Source: Beverwykella pulmonaria
Taxonomy: Eukaryota > Ascomycota > Dothideomycetes > Pleosporales > Melanommataceae
Length of the DNA stretch: 64,000 nt
Direction of reading: 5' to 3'
Assembly: GCA_001599595.1 (NCBI GenBank)
Contig: BCHH01000007.1
Span: 2,560,719 to 2,624,718 of the forward strand
Shown: piece after piece, positions 11,703-24,700 of the stretch
How the letters are laid out: the number at the start of each line of letters is the position of its first letter
Position numbering within the stretch: the stretch's first letter is position 1
Made by a program: the position numbers and the translations under genes
The notes under the pieces: generated by a model
The model's input: the letters and a program-made list of their open reading frames with translations, nothing else
Told to the model about the DNA's origin: nothing
Database searches by the model: none

Positions 11703-13637
11703 ATGGCAGATGAAGACAAAGAGAAAGCCGAGAAGGTCGCCGCGGCAAAGAAGAGGGTAGGTAGTCCGCTCAAATGTCTCTTAAGCTTACGGGAACGGTG
11801 AAATGGTGTCACCAACTCGAGCACCGCTCTTAGACCCGATTTCCTATGGCGGTAGTAGAGCTGGAAACTTGCCATGCTTTTGAACTGTTACTAATTCTAA
11901 GTGTCGATAGTACGAGGCATTGAAGAAGCAGAAAGCAAAGAAGGCAGGCGGAGCGAAGAAGAAGGACGACAAGACCGAGACCCCAGGCGCCGAATCCTCA
12001 ACCACCGCCGAGAAATCAGAGGATGTGCCCGACCTTGATGGGGCTACGCTCGCCTCTAATGATCCTGTCGAGGACGAAGAGCCTTCCGAGCTCCCCAAAT
12101 CAACCTCATCGCATGGTCGCAAGCCGTCCGTCGCTGTGGAATCGCGTCTACGGTCCGCGTCTTTCTACCGAGGGGGAGATGCCGGTCCTATATCACCGAC
12201 GGTGGTAACTCCTGGGGGTGGCGTGGCGGGGGATGTATACAGAGAGCAGGCACAGAGGATTGAGGAGCTCGAGAGGGAGAACAAGAAGTTGGCGAGTGAC
12301 GTAGAGGAAAGCGAGAGGCGATGGAAGAAAGGTGAGGAGGAGTTGGAAGATCTAAGAGAAGGTAGGGGAGATGTTGCGCTTGCGGTTGAGAGGGGCAAGG
12401 AAGTAGATAAGTTGGTGAGTTTTAACATGGTTTACCATCGAGACATGGTTGCTTACACACTGCAAAGAAGTCAGAAGTCGAATCGCTGAAGCGCCAACTT
12501 TCCCACCTCCAGACGCAGTCATCCAAGTCAAATCGCCGTGTCTCCAGTGGATCCCCGAGCAACAACTCATCCATCGACGACCTCAACGCCCAGCTTGCCT
12601 CCAAATCTGGCACTATCGAGTCTCTAGAACTTGAAATTTCGAACCTCAACAAACAGCTCACAGATCAGACACGTAACAGCAACGAACTACAGACCCGAAT
12701 CTCTACCCTCGAATCCGCTCTCCAAAAGGCAGAGCAAGAATCAAGTTCTACAAAGACCGAGCTTTCCGATCTCAAAGCGAATCTAGACAAGGCCAGCGAG
12801 CGCGCCGTGCAAGAAGGTTCAGATCGCAGCTCTGCAGAAACACGCATCGCGCAAATAGAAGCCGAACTTGGTGCAGCAAATCGCAAGGCCTCGGACTCAA
12901 TCTCCCGCGCTGAGCTCTTGGAGAAGAAGATTGAAACACTGACCCAGCTGCACCGCGATAACGACGCGAGAAATCAGGTTCGTGTACAAGAACACAAGAA
13001 GATCGAACGCGAGGCAGCAGAACTACGAACTCGCGTCACCGGCCTCAGCAACGAGAACGCGCGACTTCGAGAGGCAGAGCAGCGCCGCCGAAAGGCAGAT
13101 CTCGGCAACATCGAAGACTCGAGTGTTCAAGAGCTCGTTGACGAAGAGCGAGACCGCCTCCTAGTCAAGGTACGGGAGCTGGAGGAAGAGAATTTTGAGC
13201 TGCGGAGAGGCGTCTGGCGAGACCGAAGACGCGACATGCAACCTGGGCTTGAGGAGGACCACGACTTCGACGACGTCGATCTCTCAGGCACGACGCCCTC
13301 GCGGTACGCACAACCACGTCATGGCTCGTCATTGCAAGACGTTATCAATTCCGGCATTTCGGCCTTCACTGGACAGCCGCTGCTTCATCGCCGGAGCGAC
13401 GCGGCGTCTGCAGGCAAACCTACGGGGAATCTAGGACGAGCGAGAGAACAGAGCTTGGGTAGTCTGGACGATGATTTTGAGTTCGATGAGGAGGCATTCA
13501 GGAAGGCGCATGAGGAGGAGCAGAAGAAGAGGATTGAGAGGATCAGGGAAATTAAGCGAGGGTTGAGTGCATTCAAGGGGTGGAGGGCGGACTTTGTGGA
13601 TGTGAGAGCGGGGTGGGGTGGGGTTTTTGAAGTTTAG
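11703..13637 (+). CDS. Long coiled-coil protein (fungal 'M protein repeat' type)
   Basis: Exons 11703-11756, 11911-12414 and 12468-13637 encode 575 residues. The 154-base first intron and 53-base second intron both join in phase 0. The N-terminus is Lys/Ala-rich (KKRYEALKKQKAKKAGGAKKK), then an acidic Ser-rich linker, then nearly continuous heptad coiled coil from about residue 105 to 440 (EELERENKKLASDVEESERR; QIEAELGAANRKASDSISRA). The C-terminal 120 residues contain SSLQDVINSGISAFTG and a last helix rich in Glu/Lys/Arg. This layout is shared by conserved fungal proteins annotated only as M-protein-repeat or myosin-like; a vesicle-tethering role would be a guess. No GRIP domain is evident. 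Confidence 0.75.
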
Positions 13638-14443
13638 AGGAATCAGTGGGAGGAGTGGGTTTTGTATGGATAACTGGGGCGCTGCGGATTGGGGATTCGT
13701 TTGGGAAGGAGGAACAGGAATAAAGATGGATTCAAATTTTATAACCTAAGGTGTTGGCTTGGTCTTTCACGTTCCAGATCCTATCCCTGTGATCATCGCT
13801 TACCGCCCGTAATAGAATATTCAAATACACATATTTATAAATGTCTGATTAATCTTTACATTCCGCCGCCTACAGCATCTAACACTTGACACACTCGACG
13901 CCTCATGGACCAAAGTCCGTATACCAGCGGTGAGGCGCAGTTCCAGCACATTTCTATGGCCATATCTGGGTTTGAATTTTGAGAGGTGGTCGTGGAGGAA
14001 GAGGAGGAGGGAGGAGGTGGGTGAGGTGGGTGTGGCGGGTGAGGCGAGTGAGGTGAATGAGAACTTGGGAGATGAGGAATGGGTGGAGAGCTGGGGAGGA
14101 AGGGGCAGGGGGAAAGGGAACCGGGGGAGGGCGGGTCATTATAATTTTGGTTAACCTGAGGTGAAGTTGTTAGAAGGGCTGAGGTTTAGCAGATTTTATG
14201 CGGCGGTGAAGTGGTTGATGTGCTGGTATAATCATACACATTATACAAAGTATGAACGAGCCAAATGTCACAGTCCCCTTGTTCGTGTCGCAGATGACAA
14301 TAAAGAATTATGTATTACTCACAAACACGCAGATTTTTGGTGTAGACAACGCACCTTTATCTCAATTCATAATCTTACACATGCACGCCCAAGTTGGGCT
14401 CGCCACAATCTTCGCAGACGAGGTAGTACTCGCCTTCCTCCGC
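13638..14443. other. Intergenic, no gene seen
   Basis: Contains the 3' region of the coiled-coil gene and a purine-rich (GGA/GGT) stretch at about 13985-14140 whose reverse strand codes only for poly-Pro-like low complexity. No family recognisable. Confidence 0.6.
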
Positions 14444-14886
14444 TCAGATGACCTTGCTAGTCTTGCAGCTCTCCCAAAACCCTAGCATGGAGCCTAGGTA
14501 ATCCTTGGGCTTTTCTTCTGTCTTCCTGCCATCACCATTATCCATTTTCTCTACCTTCTCCTTATCATTACCGTTCTCTATGGGGGTACCATCCTCGTCC
14601 TTCTCGCCCAGGGTGCCGGTCTTGATCCACTTGCTGATATCCTCAGGACTGACATTGGACTTAGGCACCCGGGAGCTAGCGGGTGGCATCTCCGTCGAGG
14701 TACCAGCGGTCGAGGGGCTGGCAAAGCGGGAGATACCAGCTTCGGAGACATTGCTACTTGGGGCTCCGACACCAAGAGGTCCAAGTGCAATATACTGTCG
14801 AGGAGACGGTCCATGGCCCGTTCGGGCTAAACGGTGAGGTATTCGCCGGGTTTGATCGTTGGTTTCGAATTCTGGTTGGCAGACAT
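14444..14886 (-). pseudogene. Small Ser/Pro-rich protein with a broken frame
   Basis: On the minus strand an ATG at 14886 opens a 19-residue frame (SANQNSKPTIKPGEYLTV) that stops at 14829-14827. Immediately after, a second frame is open to the stop at 14446-14444 and reads QYIALGPLGVGAP, GISRFASPSTAGT, then SPEDISKWIKTGTLGEKDED and an acidic Lys/Glu-rich tail. The two parts look like one small protein of about 145 residues. The break lies at a GTTTAG just after the codons for EYLT. Either one base is missing in the T run, or a very short (38-base) intron from GTTTAG to GACAG is removed, which would be below normal intron size. I do not recognise a named family. Marked pseudogene because of the break; it may be a sequencing error. 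Confidence 0.5.
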
Positions 14887-17800
14887 TGCGGTTCGTCCTT
14901 TGGAACTTCTAAGTGGTTGATTGGTCAAGCTAGAGTAGTTTAAGGGTAGAATCGAAAGAGAGGGTGTGGTAGAGCTAACAATGGGTTTTAGAATATATAG
15001 CTGTAGATCAGAGAAAGAGTATGGCAGTCGAAGGCAGCCTAGGGGTGTTATGCAACTGGGCGTCAGTGAATGACTATAAGCGAGTACAATCACTATAGTC
15101 ACAGGAAAGATTTGCATGTTAACGACTGTTCTCAAGCTATCAGGACTTATAATTGCCTTGAGCATAGATTGAGCATCCCTACGAAAAATTTCGCTTTGCA
15201 GGCCAGACAATAAAAATTGGGGCCTGCGGGTTATAATGAGAATTCCTGTTTACATATATGCTGACGCTATCGTTTGCAGACAAACGATCGTCATTCAGCG
15301 ATGGAAACTATTGCTCGGCCCACGTTCTCCCTCGAAACTGTTTGCTATGTCTTGCCTGAAGAAAGACATCATATTCCTTCTCTAGTCGTGATTGAGATAA
15401 ACTCAAAGAACGTAACCTAGGTTCTTACGAATGGAGCTTTACAGACGGTCTCACCAAACAGATTTCAGCTTCACTAGAATTTATAAATCCTTTTGTAATT
15501 GCGAGAGGGCTCTCTGGTGTCGGCTATGGAGAGCTTGGAGATATATATTAAGAGTACTAGTCAGCCTATGAAAGAACTATCAGATTAATCTTAAAATTAT
15601 ATATGTTCTTCAAGTAATACTACGATACCAACAATGATATATAGCGATGTAAGTCTTCAAACGCCGCTGGCTTGCAAATTCAAACTATACGATACATTCA
15701 TTACCAACAGAGATACAGAGACCTCACACACCCCAACACTAATACACTGAATAGAATCGCCATACCACCAGCAAGCATAGATTCCAGGAGCAGAACTTTA
15801 ACGTATTAGCTTGTAACACTCCAAACGACTCCTCAGGTTTGCCTTCAAAATTATTCCGCTGACCTCGAATGAACCCGATAGCCAGAGGCGCAGCAATTGG
15901 CGTGGAATAATTGTCCAACTCTTCATAGGCCCGATATATAATACAGAGAGAGAGAGAGAGAGAGCGCCCGCCTGTTGAAACCTTAGACGGAAAAAAGGCC
16001 TAGGATGCTGGAAATTGATTCGAAAGTGGAGACTTCTACCAAGCTCCGTTTTTAGCGAATGGACGGCGAATCGAAGGAAAGAAAGTTCCATTCTAGTTCC
16101 TCTCCGGGCTTTCGTGACGAAGAAAATCTCCAAATACCTAAATTTAAATGTAGCCCATTGCTACACCAACAGGCCTACGGATCCTACACATCCTCTCCAC
16201 CAAACGCCGCACACCAACAGTTCGAGCGATTCTCAAAAAAAACCCTTTCGAACGAATCACGCGTCGCCAAATAGTCAACGCCCGTGCAGCATCGAAAATC
16301 GGTCACGAAGTGGCGCCATTGCCCTCAACCGCCACGTACTACGCTCCCTCACTAAACGGTGAAGCAAGTCTGCCCAAAAAATGACTCAACGCACGCCTCT
16401 TCTCGGCAACTGAATCTGTCTGAGGAAGTCCGAACATAATGCCGTACGGAGATGGTCAACGATTTTTTATCTAGGGTCTCAACAGCAGCGGCGGGTATGC
16501 TGTTGAGGTAGAGTTTCACGGATCGGGTCTATTTGGCACGAGGGTTGAAATATTGGCACCAGTATATCGCGGGAACAGACGTCAGCAGGGCATGGAAAGC
16601 AGGAAAATGGAGGAGAAGAGAACCAATAAGAAAATGCTGGAAAGGAGAAAGGGCAGTGATCTGCACATAATAGGCTGTGAGCGAGAAATCCTGGTTGGCA
16701 TCTCTGGCTAGCTCCTATAGGCTGTGAAATTTCAACAGCTGATCAATCCGGGGACGTTGGATTAAACGGATGCTTGCTATTCGTGGCGTTACTTTTCACC
16801 TTGTGCTGAATCTTACCATTTGCATTGCAGGGGGCGGATCGGCCCAAGAGACGGCAACGTAACGTGGTAAGAAGGACTTGAAATATGTCGGATAGCAACA
16901 TTGCTACCGAGATGTACCGACATAGAGCCGAACGGCATCGGCATCATCGGGGCGTTGCACTACAACTGCGGAATTCGTCCGTGAAGAGGTTGCAAAATGG
17001 CGCTGGCGAGAGGTACTGCCCAATTCAGCAAAATAGATGCGATGTATCGATTTCCATAAAAGAGTGCGGCATATTCGATTGCAGCAGGAAGAAAGGCGGA
17101 TACGAGTGAGGTTGAAGCAGGCTCAGCAACTATCCTAATCAGCACTAGCGTCTTGGCTGGCTGTACCGGGAGTGAAGTGGATAGATAGACTGGTATATGA
17201 GCGCACAAGAGCTTGGAAGAACCTCGCAAAGACAGCATAGCATGTCCTCTTAAACATTTCTGGATAGTGGACGGGGTATCGATTCAGGCTCAAATTGAAA
17301 TTCTGAGGTAATGGAGCAGGGAAATTCCTTGGGCGGAATTATCGTGAGATCCCAACACACGGTGTCGCGAGCTGACTGCATATTGTGTACGCAGCCCGCG
17401 TTTCAGGAAACCCTTGCAAGCTCGTTTTTTTTTCGATTGCTCTAGTACGCCGCAAGGGCATAGATATGGCACGAAGGGGATTGGTCTTCCAAAGTGTTGT
17501 TGTTGCGGCCGGTTCGAAATTTCGTGGCCCTCTAAGCTGACTGGATAGCGTCCTGAACCGACGTCTCGTTTCTTTGTTACCCATATGGAGCAGACTGATC
17601 TCGCACAGCTACATATAGCCCGTGGTGGCCTGATAGGATGGAAGGCGGGCCAAGAAGACACCGGAGTTAATTTGTAGGCAATCAGATAGAGTAGGTGGGG
17701 CAGGCATCTGTGTGTGTGAAAAGATGCGAAGTGGGATGAGGCCAGGCTTGCCCTTGAGAGGTAACGCGGGCGGCTTGCTGCTTCCCGCTCACACCTCGAG

Positions 17801-17950
17801 ACCTGTCCGTCATCAGATATCTGCATATTCTGCAATGTACGGCCCCGCGTCTCGTCTTCTGCTGCTGTGGCTTTCGTCTATCTCCGTCACTCGTCCTCGC
17901 AAACACACTGAGGCTTATGCACTGCGACACGTCCTCCCTGTGTGTGTACT
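14887..17950. other. Gene-poor stretch, moderate AT content
   Basis: About 3 kb with only short overlapping open frames on both strands, none with a domain signature or splice-joined extension that I can support. It includes an (AG)n microsatellite near 15945. It separates the small broken gene from the GC-rich leader of the transcription factor. Confidence 0.55.
15945..15964. repeat. (AG)10 microsatellite
   Basis: Uninterrupted AG dinucleotide run of about ten units in the gene-poor region. Confidence 0.9.
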
Positions 17951-19642
17951 CGAGTCCCGCGGCTGGCTCTAGTCTGACCTCTCTAGCCTTGCAGCCAGAC
18001 CTCTAGCATCGATGCAGCAGCCCCGGCACTCGCCACCACAGCCTTGTGGCAGCCTCTCTCTTGAAGGGAAACAGACCAACCTTGACGGTGACGTAGAGCG
18101 CTCTGTGGCAACAATAGATTTGCTGCTGTTCTGCATGAACAGCACAAGCTCCTCGCAGATCTCTCCGAGCTGACCAGACGGTCTTGTCAGGAAGCCATCT
18201 ACGTCAATCGAAGACTTCTGGAAGAACACGAGCATCCATTACTAGCCAACAGCAGCGGCCGCACAACGTCTCACCCATGCTGCAAGAAATGTCATACAGA
18301 CGCAGACGCGTCAGACGAACGAGCCATTGTCAATGGTCGTGGAAAGATCTACAATACGCATTCTGGAGCTCGCCGTCTGTCGATAGGTAGCACCCAATAT
18401 TGCCACACGCCATGGTCGAAAGGTCGCTTTACAGAGCAGGCGTAGAGATGCCGATCCTGCGAAAAAGGCCCGTGAAAGAAACATGGGTGCCAATCGCCTG
18501 CTTTCCGGGGGGGCGGTTCGTCGATAAAAGCGAATGCGATCAGCGGCAGATATGGCGGCGACTGGACATGATGTTTAATAAGTTTTATGACCAGCTACTG
18601 CCAGAGTCAAACTTGCTGGGGCAAAGCGAGGTAGTCCGCCTGCCTCCGTAGGGGAAACGACGGCTGTCTGCATGTTCCCAAGTACCGCCCTATGTAATCG
18701 GGGCCCAGCAGGCAGAACGCTTTGTAGTGTGAGGGCAAAGGACGCTGTATGGCTGAGGCAGAAACGTGGCCGCCGACAGCATGGAAGCTGTCAGGGCCTG
18801 TCCTCGCACCGCGAAGGTCATGTGCAGTGCTAATACCACTGCAGCGACGGCGGCCCTCCGTGTGGGTACCAGGCGTGAGAAGGACGCGCGCAAGTCGTCC
18901 GTCCTCAGTCTTACAGGCCCGTCGTCGACGGCTGCAATTACCTCGTCTGCGTGGTCCAGACTGCCCGATGCATGGCCGCGGCCTGTTTGTGACTGTGACG
19001 AATGCCTGGGACGTCTTCTCGCTCAAAATATAAGACTGCAGTCTGCAGTACTCAACTGCTCGATGCACAGCCGACCGAACCATGGCCGAGGGGGGGTCGA
19101 TCGGCAACTGACACGGCGATGATGGCGAACGGTCGGTGGCGCTGCCGTCGAGCGCTGATTCGCATCGCTTGCAGCCCACCTTTCGAACGGCTCGCCGCCT
19201 CGATTTGGAACACAGCCGCTCGGGCGCTCGGACCTGGCCTCGCAATCCCTGCGGCACCATCGATGGCCTACGCACCGCTAGGCTGTTCTGGGCCAAAATC
19301 TGGGGTCGGTCATGCGCACTCGTGGAGCGCACGGGCCTCCCCATGACCTGCCACAGCGCCAGCTGTTCCGATACCAAGCTCACATCCTCCCATGTCATGT
19401 TTGCCCATCTCTAGCTCTTCCCCAGGTTTTAGAGCTCACGGACGTCAGCGAGGGCGCTGATATGGGCCGCTCAATTCCACGCACGCCGGCTCTGCTTGCT
19501 GTGCCTCTGCCTCTCTCATGTCCCTTTGGCAGCGGCGAGCCCTAGCGAGCTGCCAATGTGGCTGTCCCCGTTGTTTGGCGCTTGATTGAAAAGTATGCGA
19601 GGTAGAAATGCTGCACCACCATTTTCTTCTGCGACTGTGGCC

Positions 19643-19654
19643 GGGGGGGGGGGG
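19643..19654. repeat. Poly-G run (12 G)
   Basis: Twelve consecutive G on the plus strand within the GC-rich leader region; such runs can form G-quadruplex-like structures when neighbours are present, but only one long run is seen here. Confidence 0.85.
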
Positions 19655-21408
19655 CATGAAACTCGATCTCGGAAGCCAAAGCAGCGTCCGAACCGTCCCA
19701 TTACCCGAGTCCTCATGGGGCATTCACTCCATGACCCCTACGAGCTTGCTGGCCCTGCCTCCCAGAGAGCATTCAGGGACGAGGCCAGCGCCGTTATTAA
19801 TTTGGTGTGCGCCAATTGGGACGGGTCAATCTACTCCTATCCAGGCGAGATGAAGTCCATTTTGGCCATTTTGTCTACAGCGCATGGAGGAAGACGGCTC
19901 GATAGTGAGGGCGAGTAGAGACGGTAGGCGGCGGAGCCGAAAATGAAATATATGTAGCGGGCGAAATTTATTACTGTACAGAACAACGGGGCCGGTGTGG
20001 TACGGAACAGAGACCGAGGCATGCAGCCTGCGGACCCTGCTGCGATTGCTCGAGACCAGGACGCTTCGGTGCAAGCTCTCCGTTGAGCTTTCCTGTCTCT
20101 CAGCCATGGCATGCCGACTTCCGCGGGGTCCACGGCCGCGAAAGTGGGTCGTTGAGGAATCGCCTTCGCGCAGCAAGCAGCCATCATCATGCCCACCGCC
20201 GCCGTTCAGCGCACACGGCCTCAGACAAAGTCGGGAGCCCGCTGGGGTGCACATCGGGTTGGGCTGTCTGCTGCTGCAACGCTCGGCCAGGGTGGGAGCT
20301 CACCCCTGCAACGCTGTTAAACGGCGGCGTAAAGAAGGCGGGTGCTGTTCTGAAAACCCACCGCGCGCTGCCAAACCGGCCTGTCCCAGCATGCAGCGAG
20401 GCGTCTGTGGCCCGGCCCATGCTCGCCGCGAAGGACCTGCCCAGCAGCAGCAGCGAGGGCGCGAGCGTTGGTGTGCTGTGTCATGCACCACAGCGCGCGA
20501 CCTGGTTCGACGGATTACGAGTACCGGCCTTGGGGATTGGCTTACAACGGGGTTCCTCGCCCGAATCAACGAACGCCTCTGCTCCAGGCGTCGCCCACGC
20601 TGCTGCTCTTCCCCATCGTCACCAGCTCGTGCTTTGCCTGCGACAATTCCAGCATTTTTGCCTCCATCCTCTCTGTCCTGTCCTTCCCACGCTGGAGGTA
20701 AGGCCTGCGACTGCGGAGATCGCTGGTCTGAGCGCGCGCGCCGTTCTCCCCAACTTTTCTGTCCCTCCGGTTTCGTCGGTGCAGCCAATCGCCGCGGCGG
20801 GTGCTGCGAGCTCGTCAATTGCTCCCCCCGACGCTGTGTCTGCCTCCCAGCGGACGGTCACACTGCCCTAGCCAGAACGCCGCCCAACAGCAGCGCTGCT
20901 GGCCTCCGAGCGCGCGGCGACTCTGCAGCGTTGCAGCAGGGCTGGAGCTCCCCCAGTGCCAGCACCTCTGCGTCGTTCAGCCGTCCACCGCGGGCACACA
21001 TTGGCCTCAGACACGCAGACACGCGGACCCGCCCGCCCATTCGCCTGCCGACGTGAAAGCGGACCGCCAGCTTAGCAAAGTTTCAAGTACCCTTCCTAGC
21101 TCCGCTCATCCCCCAGACAGGCCCGTTGTCTGCGGCGAAAGAGGCGTGCGGCTCGCCCAGGTGCTTGTACCCTCAGCATCCTCTCGAGCTCCTCGCTCTC
21201 CCTCTGATAGACGTCCCGCCACGTAACGGCTGTCAATTCTGACACCCCCTCCCGTCCCTTTGGACTGCGACTCTCGGACCTTCATTGACTGCGAGATCCC
21301 GTCCTGGAGACCGTGGTTTCCCCGCCGGAGTTCGGAGGCTCGCTGCACTGCAGGCCTGCCAGCGTGCAATTCTCACGAGCAGGCACACTCTCTAGCGGTG
21401 TGCGCAAG

Positions 21409-21477
21409 GTACGCTTCCTCTCCCTTCCCCTAGCCTGAGCCCCAAAGGCCTCGCTGACCAATGTGCGTCGCTGCCAG
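21409..21477 (+). other. Candidate 5'-leader intron of the C2H2 factor gene
   Basis: Donor AAG|GTACGC, a GCTGACC branch-like element at 21453-21459 and acceptor CTGCCAG give a 69-base intron in the region just before the coding start at 21707. No coding frame depends on it, so it rests on splice signals alone. Confidence 0.35.
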
Positions 21478-21706
21478 CGCCCTTGTTCTGGGTCGTCCTT
21501 TGTTTACTGCCCGAGTTCGCCTGGCATCGCAAGCTTCAACCAGCTCGAAAGCACCTGCAACTGAGGGAACACCACCACCTTCCTCCACTCTGGAAGCTGT
21601 CCTGGGACACCTTCGCCAACCCGTTGATCATATCCTCCCCGAAGTGGCATCGGGCTCCCGCCGTGTGCTGTCCTAGGTTGAGGTGACACAGGCTCCATAA
21701 TTGAGC

Positions 21707-24700
21707 ATGTCCGTAGCAGCCGACACGAGCACAATGGGTACGTCGAGCAACTCCAGCAGCAGCTCGAGTGGTGCGAGCAGCAGCAATGGTGAGCCATATA
21801 CCAAACTCGCAAGGCTACGACTGACTGTACACTTCTATTGTAGCATCCGTCCAGACTGCCAAACCCGATCCCCCGCAGACCACTGCCCCCTCCTTCCCCC
21901 CACCAAAGACCGACAAGCCTAGGCCACACGTCTGTGGAACGTGCAGTAGGTCATTTGCCAGACTAGAACATCTGAAGCGACACGAGAGGTCCCATACAAA
22001 AGAGAAGCCCTTCGAGTGCCCGCAATGCACGAGATGCTTCGCACGACGTGATTTGCTCTTGCGACACCAGCAGAAGCTGCACCAGCAGGGGGCGACCTCC
22101 TCCAGGCCTCGCAATGGACGTCGGGAAAGCACGACGGGGCTGCCACCTACCGTTACCGGCCGGGTTCGAAAGAATTCCGTAGCAAGTAGCGTTGGCGGGC
22201 CCGGAGCCATTGGCACATCAAGTATGAGACCACGAGCCTACACAATAAGCCACATCGACCCAAACGCCCTTAATACCCTTCTGGCATCGCACAATGCGTC
22301 ATCAGCTAGAGGCGGCGGTGGTCATCCCGGTCATTCCCACCATGCCAGCCTGTCAGGACTAAGCGGCCCCAGTGCATTTGATTATCGGGGCATGTCTACC
22401 TCCATGGGTAATCATGGGCAACACCACGGACTGCCAAAGCTAGACACTCATCTCGGACTTGGTTTGGGCGGCGGACTGCGAACTGCCCCAATTCACGGTT
22501 TTGGGCCCGATGACTTTGAGCTCGAGAAGTTCTTTGGCAGCAACACGGGATCCACGATCAATCCCAATCAATTGCACCATTTCAATGGAAACATAGGACA
22601 TCCACAGTCACCCTTTAATCCGTTCGCAAATCCGTTTGCCAATACCGCTCCCATCGATGAAGACGATTTTGGCTGGAGCACAGGGCTGGACAACTCAATG
22701 ATGTTTCCTGCGCCCAATGAGGTTGCTGTCGATGGCTCTTCCCCATCCGCAATCAGCACTGCTAGTCAGAGTGGTTTCAGCGAAGTCATGCTGGATGGAT
22801 CAGGGCAGGCAACCTCCGCAGCCATGTGGCACAACCAGTTGGTCTCGCATGCCAACATGAGTCAAACCGCATATTCCCTCGATGCCATGGCACCAGTGTT
22901 CCCCGAGTTGATGATGAATACTGTCTCGCCTAAAGAGCTTGCAGAACAAGGTGCGCCAGCTGATTTCTACCTCTCATCGCCCCCACCGATTTCAACCATG
23001 AGCCCCGCAGCGGGCATTCCGGGTATGCCGACTCAATATTTTCAACCTCCGATGGCATTCAATTCTGATACCGGCAGCATTTCGTCATCATCTATAAATG
23101 GAAGCGCGCGACACAGCTCTGTGACGTCAGTTTCAACAGACACAATCACGGATGCAACAAGACAGGCCCTTATCATCAACTTGTCCCAAGCGCTTGGATA
23201 CGGACACTCTCAAAGGAAGTTTTCACAACCGCAGATCAGTTCACCTTTGTCTGCCACGAGCACTAGCAAGGTCCATAACCAGGTCGCTTCGCTCCCGAGC
23301 ACTGTGGATCTTCAACGCTACGTCAACGCGTATATCCAATACTTCCATCCCCACATGCCATTCCTCCATATCCCCACCCTATCATTTGACACACCAGCAT
23401 ACACCTACCATCTGCGTACCGCCGGAAATTTTAATCATGATGGAATGGTTGGCGGCGGAGGCTGTCTGATTCTAGCAATGGCAGCGATAGGAGCTCTGTA
23501 CGAATTCGAGCACAACATTGCCAAAGAGCTTTTCGAGGCAGCCAAGAAGATGATTCTATACTACCTCGACGAACGCCGGAGAGCTGGGCTATCAGCCGCA
23601 GTCAACGGACCGAATACCGCGAATGACTCCATCAACAAGCCCCCGCTCTGGTTGGTCCAAGCCATGTTGTTGAACCTAATCTTTGGCCACAACTGCGGTG
23701 ATAGACAAGCTGCCGAAGTCGCGAGTACCCATTGCGCGGCTCTTGTCAGCCTCGCAAAAGCTTCTGGCCTAGATAGGCCAACACCGGATAGCACAGGGAA
23801 GGAGGCGTTTAGCCAAAACACTAACAGTGGCGACGTAGAAATGACTGACGATGCCAAACCTCAGGAGTTTTACCATAGGAACTCTCAATCTGAGGGTGCG
23901 GACGAACATACGCAATGGATACAGTGGAAGAAAGCCGAAGAACGAAAACGAACTTATTTTGCCGTCTTCTCCATGTCGAGCTTACTCGTCTCTGCCTACG
24001 CACACGCGCCCCGAATTCTCAACTCCGAGATCCGGCTCGAGCTTCCTTGCGAAGAAGACTTGTGGTCTGCAGACAATTCCCAGGCATGGGTAGCCATGGG
24101 TGGCCCAATGTTTGCACAATCAAAAGGGCTTTCATTCAATGCCGCTATGACGTATTTGCTTGAAGCTAGCATGCGACAAGCAAATGATCCTCGAAATCAC
24201 GGTACTTACCCACAGGCATTTGGGACCCAGCAGAACATGGCCGAGGCACCCGAAAGTGAGATTCGACCCAGTACCTTTGGTTGCTACGTGCTGATTAACG
24301 CTCTGCACGTCTATATCTGGGAGACTAGGCAAAGACATACCGGAAGACTCTGGAAGACGCAAGAGACTGAAGCTATGCATGCGCAGGTTGAGCCCGCATT
24401 AAAAGCCTGGCAATCGGCTTGGAGGGCAAATCCTAATCACAGCATCGAACGACCCAGCCCATTTGGTCCGCTCTCCGCTGACTGTATACCTTTGCTGGAT
24501 CTCGCCTACGTCAGGCTGTTTGTGAATCTTGGTCGATCCAAGGAGCTGCTGTGGCAGAGGGATTTCGATGGAATGGCAACAGAGCTGGCTAAAGGTGTTG
24601 AGATTGTTGCTCAAGCCGATGAGTCTCCAGACCGGCAATCCGACCATAACGATTCAAAGCAACGTACCTCGAGCAATTCACCAGGAGCCGTCACTTCTCC

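Larger units (their letters stand above)
17951..21706. other. GC-rich gene-free region upstream of the C2H2 factor
   Basis: About 3.7 kb, clearly richer in G and C than its surroundings, in which open frames overlap on four or more frames (the longest, 19995-21056, 353 codons, has a low-complexity Arg/Ser/Cys/Pro composition and no motif). This is what unselected GC-rich DNA looks like, so I do not call a gene. It probably holds the promoter and long 5' leader of the factor starting at 21707. A plausible leader intron lies at 21409-21477. A 12-G run is at 19643-19654. Confidence 0.5.

Noticed and set aside
17290..17835. 181-codon minus-strand frame in the gene-poor region
   Set aside because: Composition is random-like, with no domain and several overlapping frames.
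19995..21056. 353-codon open frame on the plus strand
   Set aside because: It lies in GC-rich DNA where several frames on both strands are open at once, starts at no supported ATG, has low-complexity Arg/Ser/Cys/Pro composition and no motif.
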